A stretch of DNA of 64,000 nucleotides, taken from Flavobacterium beibuense (GTDB taxonomy: Bacteria; Bacteroidota; Bacteroidia; Flavobacteriales; Flavobacteriaceae). Both the position numbers and the translations under genes were made by a program. Positions 49,423 through 58,400 of the stretch are shown one piece after another (within the stretch, counting starts at the first letter, position 1; each line of letters opens with the position of its first letter). Where the stretch lies: NCBI RefSeq assembly GCF_004151245.1, contig NZ_JUIW01000007.1:211941-275940 (forward strand), given 5' to 3'. The notes beneath the pieces are model-generated. The model had not been told where the DNA came from and searched no databases. It worked only from the letters and a program-made list of their open reading frames with translations.

Positions 49423-50694
49423 ATGAGGATTGTAATAATAGGTGGTGGTTTTGCAGGAATTAATCTTGCTAATAATCTAGCCAAAGACAACAACTTTAAA
49501 GTAACACTGGTAGATAAAAACAATTATAACTTTTTTCCTCCGCTAATATATCAGGTAGCCACTGCTTACCTTGAACCGTCCAGTATCAGTTATCCTTTCA
49601 GAAAGTTATTCAGGAAAAAGGGGAACATACAATTTCGTATGGGAGAATTCCTTTCCGTAAGTCCTTCCGAAAATAAAGTGATACTTCACAACGGTGAGCT
49701 GGAGTACGATAAGCTTATTTTTGCCACAGGAGCAGAAACTAACTATTTTGGGATGGAAAACGTAAAGAATAACGCCATCCCGATGAAAACGCTTAATGAT
49801 GCTATAGAAATGCGTAATAAGCTTTTACAGCGCATGGAAAAGGCAGCAATATGCAAAAACAGTAAAGAACGTCGAAAATATCTTACCATTGTGGTAGCAG
49901 GAGGAGGGCCTACAGGGGTAGAGGTATCTGGTATGTTTGCCGAAATGCGTAATGGTATTTTACGTAAAGAGTATCCGGAGCTTTCTACAACAGTAAGTAA
50001 TATATATCTTGTGGATGGTGGGCCAAGCTTGTTAGGGCCAATGAGTGAAAAATCTCAAAAGGACACGTATGATGCCTTAACCAAACTTGGGGTTATTGTA
50101 AAACTTAACACCCGCGTTACCGATTATGTAGATGATGTAGTTCATTTTGCAAATGGGGAGACCATTACTACCAAAAACCTTATTTGGGCAGCCGGAGTAT
50201 ACGCAAGGGTATTTGAAGGTATACCACAGGAGAGCTATGGTCGTGGCAGACGTATGATTGTTGATGAGCACAATAAATTACAGGGAATGGATAATATTTA
50301 TGCCATAGGTGACACTTGTATTATGCATACCGACCCTAATTTCCCGGAAGGCCACCCGCAGTTGGCACAAACAGCCATACAACAGGGGGAACAGTTAGCC
50401 AAAAACTTTAAGAGAATGATTAAGGGAGAGGCCTTAAAACCGTTTAGTTATAACGATAAAGGTTCTATGGCTATTATTGGTAAAAACAAAGCCGTGGTTG
50501 ATATTCCAAAACCTAAATTACACTTTAAAGGATTTATTGCCTGGTTAATGTGGTTGTTTATTCACTTAATGTCGCTTATAGGCTACCGTAACAGGATTGC
50601 TACTGCATGGAACTGGATGATTGCTTACTTCTCCCAGGATCAGTCGTTGCGAATGATTATAAGACCCAATAAAAAGAAGGGAGCAATTAATTAA
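49423..50694 (+). CDS. ndh: Type II NADH dehydrogenase (NDH-2 family)
   Basis: 423 aa. N-terminal FAD-binding GGGFAGINLANNL; NAD(P)-binding VAGGGPTGVEVSGMF; third conserved NIYAIGDT motif of the flavin site. C-terminal KGFIAWLMWLFIHLMSLIGYRNR forms the membrane-binding element of NDH-2 enzymes. It oxidises NADH and reduces quinone at the cytoplasmic membrane surface without pumping protons. Followed by a terminator. Confidence 0.92.
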   Translation: MRIVIIGGGFAGINLANNLAKDNNFKVTLVDKNNYNFFPPLIYQVATAYLEPSSISYPFRKLFRKKGNIQFRMGEFLSVSPSENKVILHNGELEYDKLIFATGAETNYFGMENVKNNAIPMKTLNDAIEMRNKLLQRMEKAAICKNSKERRKYLTIVVAGGGPTGVEVSGMFAEMRNGILRKEYPELSTTVSNIYLVDGGPSLLGPMSEKSQKDTYDALTKLGVIVKLNTRVTDYVDDVVHFANGETITTKNLIWAAGVYARVFEGIPQESYGRGRRMIVDEHNKLQGMDNIYAIGDTCIMHTDPNFPEGHPQLAQTAIQQGEQLAKNFKRMIKGEALKPFSYNDKGSMAIIGKNKAVVDIPKPKLHFKGFIAWLMWLFIHLMSLIGYRNRIATAWNWMIAYFSQDQSLRMIIRPNKKKGAIN

Positions 50695-50705
50695 CTATAC
50701 AAATA

Positions 50706-50734
50706 AAAAGGGAATATCTTAACTATTCCCTTTT
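50706..50734. terminator. Bidirectional intrinsic terminator
   Basis: AAAAGGGAATA-N7-TATTCCCTTTT between NDH-2 and the convergent fusion gene (stop at 50738). Confidence 0.9.
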
Positions 50735-50737
50735 TTA

Positions 50738-52489
50738 TTAGTTGTAAGGTATATACTTAAACCATTCCCAAGGTATATATTTATCGGCAATGCCGTATTC
50801 CAGTAGTTCTTTAAAAATGCTCTCGGCATTATCAGAATTACTCATAATCAACATACCTTTTCCGGATTGTGGAAAAATAATAGAGAAGTGTTGGAATCCA
50901 TCACCATGGCCTCCTTTAAAAACACCAATTCCATAAAGGGTTTCCAGATAACCTCATCCAAGCCCGTAGCTTAGTTTTATATCATCATACTTATTGGATG
51001 TAAGTTTGGCTCCTTCACCAAACTGGGTAACAGAATTTATTTTTACCTGTGGGTGAAACATTTCATTAGTAGATTCCTTAGTTATTATTTTATTGTTGAA
51101 TACTGCGGTTAAAAACTTTATGTAATCGCTAAAAGTGGTCTCCATAGTACTGGCTCCTCTTGGCTCATTGTCCTTGTCTTTCTCATAAAGGCCTTCGTCT
51201 TTGTTATGTCCGTAAGCAAAATCTTTTTCAAACTCCGGCTTCCATTCAAAAGCAGAATTATTCATCCCTAATGGTTTAAAAATATATTTCTGAACGAGCT
51301 TTTCCAGGTTTTTACCGGTAATCTTTTCAAGTACTACTTGTAGGTAAACAAGGCCTTCACCACTATAAGAGTACTTTTCACCAGGAATGTTGTGTATTTT
51401 TAGTTTCATATCAGGTTCATAAAATCTCCAGTTAGCAAAACCGGTAGTATGTGCCAGGCACATACGGGCTGTTATTTTATGATAAAGGCTGTCTGATCTT
51501 AAATCATTGTAATTATCATGCCATTTGGTTTGCGGTTCGTATTCATAAATCTTTTTAGGCAGGTAGGATTCCAGCGGAGTATCAAGGTCAATAACCCCTT
51601 CTTCAACCATTTTTAGGGTTAATACAGCAAATACTGCTTTACTAAGCGATGCCCCATAAATATTGGTCGAATCGGTTAATATTAATTTTTTAGATGCGTC
51701 CTTATATCCGGTTACATGCTCATACACCGGTTGATTGTTATTAAATATAGATACAGCCATTCCTGTTACATGAGCCTCTTTTGTAAGATGGTCAATTTTG
51801 TAGGTAATTGAATCTTTTGAAATGGTACTTCCGTCTAAACTCTCAATGATATCGGTACTTTTAGTGTTGCAGCCGGTAACAAATGCTGTAAGCACAATAA
51901 GGGCAATTACCTTAGAGGCTGTGTTTTTTTTGAATTTTAAAAACGGAATAGATAGCGGGTAATAGCATTTATCCTTTTTTAGTACGTAGATTACGTTGAA
52001 TATAACTATTGCAATACATAAAGGTGTGGTAAGTATAAATATAAAGAACCCAAAACCTTCTACAGTAATTAAAGCTACAAATGATAACAGAGCATATATT
52101 AATACTGAAATCTGGAAATTGATGATTTTTATGCCATGTTCGTCATAAATAGAATTGTCCTCTCTTTTATGTATCCAAAGAAAAAGGGGGATTAATACAT
52201 TACATAACGGAACAAAAAGTCCCAAAAGTGGAGTGGCATGCATCAGTAATAACCATTTCTTTTTTACGGTTTCCTCTTTAGGATCATCTAAAGGCAATAA
52301 ATCATTTACTTCAACATCAAGGGCAGCGGCAAGCAATTTAATAGTATTAAGATGCGGATTTACCTCTGCGCTCTCTATACGTTGTATGGTACGTACTGTA
52401 ACATTTGTTCTTAGGGATAATTCTTCCTGAGATAATCCTTTAATTTTTCTCTGGTACTTTAGTCTTTCGGCAATTGATTGATTCTTCAT
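50738..52489 (-). pseudogene. XRE regulator - membrane domain - lipoprotein serine hydrolase fusion, interrupted by in-frame TGA
   Basis: Reads as one 583-codon frame apart from a TGA at codon 512 (50954-50956). Domains: XRE HTH (about 5-62), four membrane helices of DUF4870-like type (about 80-170), then KKNTASKVIALIVLTAFVTGC, which is a complete lipoprotein signal with Cys207. A serine hydrolase follows with SLSK (Ser281) and YSG (375). The third motif, GGHGDG, lies after the TGA in the same frame. The TGA falls where relatives have Trp (LGWG), so TGG to TGA is likely. The 511 aa product would lack the third catalytic motif. A sequencing error is the main alternative. Confidence 0.8.
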
Positions 52490-52512
52490 GATTTTTGGTT
52501 TTTATTATGAAG

Positions 52513-52520
52513 CAAATGTA
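52513..52520 (-). promoter_or_regulatory. -7 element TACATTTG of the fusion gene
   Basis: Minus-strand match to TANNTTTG, 24 bp before ATG 52489; no -33 TTG at normal spacing. Confidence 0.5.
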
Positions 52521-52544
52521 TCCTATCCGCCTTGTTTTTAACCC

Positions 52545-52570
52545 GACATTTAGATGTCATGTAGCTGTCA
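52545..52570 (-). promoter_or_regulatory. TGACA direct repeats and dyad, candidate XRE operator
   Basis: On the minus strand TGACA occurs twice 11 bp apart (52566-52570 and 52555-52559), followed by an inverted TGTC (52545-52548), giving GACAT-N4-ATGTC at 52545-52558. It is about 25 bp upstream of the -7 element, where an activator or the gene's own XRE domain could bind. Confidence 0.5.
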
Positions 52571-52618
52571 TTCCCTTATAAATAAAGAGTTTTGAGCAAC
52601 AATTATCTTTTTACCTAT

Positions 52619-53089
52619 TTAAGAATATCCGTTAACCTGAAGATCAAACAACTCTCTTCTATCAAGGTTATATTTTACATTCCAGTAAAAGCTTCCGCCG
52701 TCAAGAATGTTTATTCTTTCTTTAAGCCAGTATTTTTTTGCAGACTGGTCTGCATTTTTCCAAAAGCAGTTAATAAGCAGTATATGTTCACCTTTTTCAT
52801 TTATATAACCAAAATATTGCCTAAGGTATTTATTCAGGTTTTTATGAACAACAGGTGAAGAAGACTGATTGGTAAGCAGGTAGTTTAATTTTTCCAATTT
52901 AGATTTTAATACACCTTCGGCTATTGTAACCTGTTCCTGAGTGGGAGTAAACCTGTTTTCCGGTAACCAGTCCTTATATTCGGCAGGAAAGATAGCTACA
53001 TCAAAATCGGAAGTTTTAAAGTGTTCAGCTTCCTGAGAGAAAGAAATAAATGAAATTAAGCAGACTAAGACTGTAAGGAGCTTTTTCAT
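52619..53089 (-). CDS. Small exported hypothetical protein
   Basis: 156 aa. Signal peptide MKKLLTVLVCLISFISFS-QE. The mature domain of about 135 residues has WLPENRFTPTQEQV, QYFGYINEKGEHILLINCF and a final GGSFYWNVKYNLDRREL; I do not recognise a family. It has a full promoter (TTG-N19-TATATTTG) and ends 130 bp before the fusion gene. Monocistronic. Confidence 0.72.
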   Translation of the reverse strand: MKKLLTVLVCLISFISFSQEAEHFKTSDFDVAIFPAEYKDWLPENRFTPTQEQVTIAEGVLKSKLEKLNYLLTNQSSSPVVHKNLNKYLRQYFGYINEKGEHILLINCFWKNADQSAKKYWLKERINILDGGSFYWNVKYNLDRRELFDLQVNGYS

Positions 53090-53111
53090 GATTAGGCATT
53101 GGTTTACTTTC

Positions 53112-53141
53112 CAAATATAAAAAATTAGAAAGGATAACCAA
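53112..53141 (-). promoter_or_regulatory. Promoter TTG-N19-TATATTTG
   Basis: On the minus strand TTG 53139-53141 and TATATTTG 53112-53119, 23 bp before ATG 53089. The -33 element lies in the last codons of the tamA-like gene. Confidence 0.6.
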
Positions 53142-55446
53142 TAGCAAGATTAAAGACTAAGTTGTCTTTACGCCATGTTTTGCTGCCAAAATCCACATCA
53201 TCTATAACCCAACGATTACCTGCGGGAAGCCACGGTTTGCGTATAGGAAAAGCACCGTCTAAACGTAATACCAAAAAGTCAAGATCGAGTCGTAATCCCA
53301 CTCCAGTACCTACAGCCAGCTGACTCATAAAATCGGAAGTGAATTTACCTCCTGGATTCTCTTCATTACTGTTCCAGAGCCATACGTTACCGGCGTCTAC
53401 AAAAACAGCACCGTGAATTACACTGTATAACTTTGCCCTGTATTCAGCATTTAATTCCAGTTTAATGTCACCTGATTCATCCGGTAAAAAGGAATCAGGG
53501 TCAATATCGTCGGGATAATAACTACCAGGACCAACAGACCTTGCCCTAAAGGCACGTAAACTGTTTGTACCACCAGAGAAGAACTGTTTAACATAAGGCA
53601 GCTCTGTAGAATTACCATAAGGTACACCAATACCCACAATAGCACGGGTAGCCAGTTTAGAATCTCGTCCTAAACGCATAAAATACCTAAATTCATGTTC
53701 CGTTTTTGCATACTGGCTAAATGGTACATTAAGAAACTCAACTGTTTTGCCTTCTTTGGCATTAGCACCATTTACTAAGCCAAATATAGTTCCTGCAAGT
53801 TCTATAGAACCTTTATAATAAACCGTATGTCTTTTATATTTACGCATGGTATTTGTAAACGTATAGGAGTAAGACGGGCCAAAAATAAACTGCTTGTCAA
53901 TAACTCTTTGTAGTGAAGGTATAGAGTCCGCCTGCTGCTGATATTCATCAGTAACACTATTAGGGCTTACGTAGTTAACATCAAATACATTAAGAAGGTG
54001 TTCTTTAGTTGTAGATTCTTTCCATAAATAACTGAATTGGGTCTTGAAAGAGTTTAAAGCATAAAGATGAATCCTTTTTTGATATTCATAATTAACCAGA
54101 GCCCTGGTTTTGGGTACAAAGGCACTGGGAGCCTCTACTCTAAAAGGTGTAATAAAACGAGGCCATACCAGGCTAACTTCGCTACCTAAACGATAAACAT
54201 TATAACCTTTGTTTTGTCCAGCCATTTGTACTTCAAATCCGCCGTAAACAGAAAGAGAAAGAAGCTCTGCAGCTCTAAAGGTATTACGGTTACTCCAGTT
54301 AACTGTTAGATCGGAACCATTGTAGTTAGCAGAATTGGTTTTGGCCGACAGCTCAGTACGAATTGACTTTTTGGGCATAGGGGTAAGGTAGTAATAAGCA
54401 TCAAGGGCATTTTCAAGGCTATCGCTTACCCTAAACTCATTCTTTACAAACCTGAATGTACCTAAACTAATAAGCCTGCTTAAAGATAGGTTATGGTCTG
54501 TCCTGTTGTATAAATCTCCCTTGTGGAAATATAATGTCCTGTCGTAAATTATAGGTTTAAATGTATTTTGATGATCTATTATAGTAAAATCCTTGTATTG
54601 CTGTACAGAGTCCTTTACTATGTTTTTTACATTAATGGTATCTCTCGTATCGTTAAGCGAGTAATTAGGGAATATATAAATATTATTGATGGTGTATTGC
54701 CTTTTCGCTTTTTCGGGAGCTTCGTCCTTAACTATTACCCTCATATCAACCTGATGGTCTCCAACAGTACTGTCTACCTTTACAAGTATATAATCAGGGT
54801 TAAAGTAATAGTACCCTTTTTGTTTAAGGCGTTCATCTATCCTGTCGCGTTCATCCTTAACAGCATCCAGGTCATAAGGACGTCCTTTTCTTAACCTTGT
54901 CCTTCTCTTGGTTTTAGCAACTGCACTGTCTAATCGTGTTAGGGAAGAATCACTAGGGAATATGACATTCCTTATTTTATATTGCTGTTTAGGAGTAATG
55001 GTATAAACAGCCGCTGCTTTTTTATTTCCCGCTGAAGTAGAATCTGCCGAGACACGTGCTTTAAAATAACCATTATTTTCTGCATGGTTTTGCAACACAT
55101 CTGCGTTATAATCTAAATCTACCTGACTGAAAAGAACAGGAGGTTCTCCCACTTTATTTCGCAGCCAGTACCTAAATCCGCTGTCTTTTTGTGGTTTGCC
55201 TGCAATGTTATATATATATAGCTTAACTCTAAGCCCTAATAGCTTTCTGTTAGGTTTAGGCCTTGCCAGTTCTTTCATATTGGCCTCCATATCCTTTCTT
55301 TCTCGCCTTGTCATTACAGTGTCTTCCACTTTTACCTCGGCACCTGTATAAAGCATTTCCCCGTCGTTTAAATAACGGGTATTGCTACAGCCGTATATTA
55401 TCAGCAGCAGTAGGATTAAAAAATAATATGTAGGGTTAATCTTCAT
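53125..55446 (-). CDS. TamA-like Omp85 outer-membrane lipoprotein
   Basis: 773 aa from ATG 55446 (MKINPTYYFLILLLLIIYGC). The lipobox ends at Cys20, unusual for Omp85 proteins elsewhere but typical of Bacteroidota TamA (TamL). POTRA-like regions at about 40-330, then a C-terminal 16-strand barrel from about 370 ending in a terminal Phe (NLAIGYPF). VRFSGG-like FFSGGTNSLRAFRARSVGPG is the L6-loop region with the conserved RxF-type arginine. Its start overlaps the end of tamB by 11 bp. The pair moves lipids or proteins to the outer membrane. Confidence 0.9.
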   Translation of the reverse strand: MKINPTYYFLILLLLIIYGCSNTRYLNDGEMLYTGAEVKVEDTVMTRRERKDMEANMKELARPKPNRKLLGLRVKLYIYNIAGKPQKDSGFRYWLRNKVGEPPVLFSQVDLDYNADVLQNHAENNGYFKARVSADSTSAGNKKAAAVYTITPKQQYKIRNVIFPSDSSLTRLDSAVAKTKRRTRLRKGRPYDLDAVKDERDRIDERLKQKGYYYFNPDYILVKVDSTVGDHQVDMRVIVKDEAPEKAKRQYTINNIYIFPNYSLNDTRDTINVKNIVKDSVQQYKDFTIIDHQNTFKPIIYDRTLYFHKGDLYNRTDHNLSLSRLISLGTFRFVKNEFRVSDSLENALDAYYYLTPMPKKSIRTELSAKTNSANYNGSDLTVNWSNRNTFRAAELLSLSVYGGFEVQMAGQNKGYNVYRLGSEVSLVWPRFITPFRVEAPSAFVPKTRALVNYEYQKRIHLYALNSFKTQFSYLWKESTTKEHLLNVFDVNYVSPNSVTDEYQQQADSIPSLQRVIDKQFIFGPSYSYTFTNTMRKYKRHTVYYKGSIELAGTIFGLVNGANAKEGKTVEFLNVPFSQYAKTEHEFRYFMRLGRDSKLATRAIVGIGVPYGNSTELPYVKQFFSGGTNSLRAFRARSVGPGSYYPDDIDPDSFLPDESGDIKLELNAEYRAKLYSVIHGAVFVDAGNVWLWNSNEENPGGKFTSDFMSQLAVGTGVGLRLDLDFLVLRLDGAFPIRKPWLPAGNRWVIDDVDFGSKTWRKDNLVFNLAIGYPF

Positions 55447-58400
55447 TATTCTCTTTTTTAGCAGCTTTTCTTTCTCTTTCTTCACGGGCTTCGCGTTCCT
55501 CTTCCTGTTTTTCTTCTTCTTTTTGGCGTTCTCTAAGTTCCTTTTCCCTGCGTTTTATTTCTTTCTCTTCTTCAGTAGTGTGGAAAAGCTCTTTAAACTT
55601 ATTATAATCCATAGTGATTATAAAAGAAACTCCTGTTTCTATAACCTGTCCCTGTATGGCAACCTGATATTCATCTTTTCTGTAAGCCCTTAGCATATAA
55701 CGGCCGTCTTTGGTTAACTGGTAGTCAAGAGATACATCTCCGGCTATGTTTGTGGTTTCCTCATTTGCCTGTTGCGGACCCTCTATACCAAACGAACTTC
55801 CTACAGTTACTTTTAACCTGTCATTTAAAAGTTGTTTAGAAACCCCAACGTTAAGATCTGTACGGTTTTCACGTTGTCCTGTTGTATAGTCTTCGGTTGA
55901 CTCCAGGTCAAAATTAAGTTCAAAGCCATTTATAAGGTCGCTGGTAAGGTTATTTAGCTGTTGTGAAAGCAATTGACTTACACTTTGCCTTGCAATAGCC
56001 TCGGTACTTGTGCCGGCTTCACTGGAGAACGGATTCTCGTTTATAAAGTGATTTAATAGTAACAGGGCAAATACCTGCTTATTCATATCAGAAGGTTGTT
56101 GCCTTAACTGAGCCAGTTTTGTTTGGGTATTGTTTATGATGTTTGTTGATACCCCATAATTTCCTTCGGGAAGTACAATATCAAATGAAAGTTCCGGACT
56201 TAAAAGCTCACCTTTCATTTTTAGTATGGTATTGAACGGAATCTTTTGTTTATAGGTATTCCTTATTGAAGGTGATGCTGTGGAAAGCTCATTACCCAAT
56301 AAGTCGATAGGAGCAGCCTTTACCTGATAAATAGCTGTAATATCTATAGTAGCATCAGTAGGGGAGCCTGTCCATAAAATGTAGCTGTTTTTCTGGATAT
56401 CAAATTTCCTTTTCAGGAAGTTGAAAGACATCCTGTATGCCCCATCGTTAAACTCATAACGCCCGGTAAGTGTAGTTTTACCAGAGGGGTCTATACCTCC
56501 GTTTAGTTTTGCCTCACCTTTAAGTTCAAGGTAGTCGCCATTACCTTTGTCTATTATAAGGTTAAGTTCCGCCTCTTTGTTTACCTGTATGGCAACAGCA
56601 ACATCAATACCTGTTACATCACTTTGATTTACGGTTTCTTCTATTTTAATGCGTTGCTGCAATTCTACATTATCCTCATCAACAAATTCAACAATACCCT
56701 CCCTGTCGGCTATACCCGGATCAGGCTGAGGTAATACCACTGTAAAATCAGTATCTTCATCAATATTAAGACTACCATCTACAACAGGATTCTCCAAAGT
56801 TCCGGTAAGGTTTAAATGTGTATCAAAATATAAAGTACCATAGTATACATCGTTATCTTTTTCAGTAGAGCTTACTGCCTTAAAGTTTTCGGCATCTACT
56901 GTCATATCAAAGGCATATTCCCTATAGTTGGTTGTATTTATATCCCCGTTTAATATCATCAGGTTTTTATCCTCATCCTCAATACTGAAGTTATTAAGGC
57001 TGATACCATTGTCGCTAAAACGGATATTATCATTCATGGAACTGAAGTAGGAGTTAAGTTGCGTTACCCTAAAGCCTATATCATTAAAATCAAGGTTTCC
57101 GTTTACTTTTGGAGCATCTGTAGTTCCTGTAACCGTAAAGTTGCCCGAAAGATATCCTTTCCCATCTTTAAGTTGTCCAAAAGTAAAGGCCTGTACACTA
57201 CTCATATTAAGCTTTTGCATGTCCAGATTAAGGTCAAAACTTTTTGTTGTAGCGGTATAAGTACCGTCCAGGTTTACATCATTCCCGTTTCCTGTAATGT
57301 TTACATCGGCAGTATAAGTATTGGCAACGGTATTGTCTACTTTAATTTTAATATCACCAATGGTATCCTTACTAACCGCAAAGTTTGTTATATCAAGGTT
57401 TGAGGTAAAAACAGGATTGGTGTTAAGGTCCCTTAATTCTGCCTCACCGTTTAATGTACCGCTTAGTTTCAACTCTTCTTTTTGAATCATATTAGTAAAT
57501 GTCTCAATCTTAAAGTCATCAAGTTCAACATTAATAGGAGAGTTGGGCACATCTTCCTGAGACTGTAGTTTAATAGTGCTTCCTTCGTTAGTTAATTCAA
57601 AGTTATTGGCATATATGCCATCTTTACCTAAACGGATAACATTATCTTCGGCGACATTCCAGGTTTCATAGTTCAGTTTTAAACCTTCCGGGTAAAGTGA
57701 TATTTCGGTATTGTTTTCTTTAGAGCGCAGTTCGCCGGCAACCAGATAATGCTCTTCATCTTTGCGGTCTAACACCTGTAATCTGTAAGTCAGGGTATTG
57801 TCCTTTAAGTTACCTGTTATGCTGGTGTGCGGCAATACAAATTGTTCATTTTGAACTTCGTCAATAACTAAGCTATAAGTCAGGCTGTCTTTTTGTGTTG
57901 AGATGTCAATATTTCCACCGGAAACGGTATTGGCGCCATATACAAGTCGTGGTATGGAGCCTTTTACAACAAGACTATCCTTGGTGCTGTTATAAGAAGC
58001 TTTTAGCTCAATAGGCTCAATTCTTGTTATCTCCGGCACAAGTTGATAGATAATAGGATCGTTATCTATCCTCATATTAAAATCAAAATACTGTTCTTCA
58101 GTAACCGCTTTTTCTTCTCCCGAAGTAATGTCATAGTATTTTGATACGGTTTTCTTTATTGCTGTACTTAATTCTGCCAGGTTGTATTTACCCACAAGGG
58201 ATGCATCTGCTATTTGAGAATGTAGGGAAATGGAGTCCCTTTCCAGAGTTGATACTGCAAATGCTTTTATGGTATCGAGTATTATTTCGTCTTTTGGCGT
58301 TGCAAACATGAAATTATAAATGACCACCGAACCGTTTAGGTTTGCAGGGTTTGAATCGGTTATATCAGCATTCATATTACCACGCATTTTAAGCGGACCC

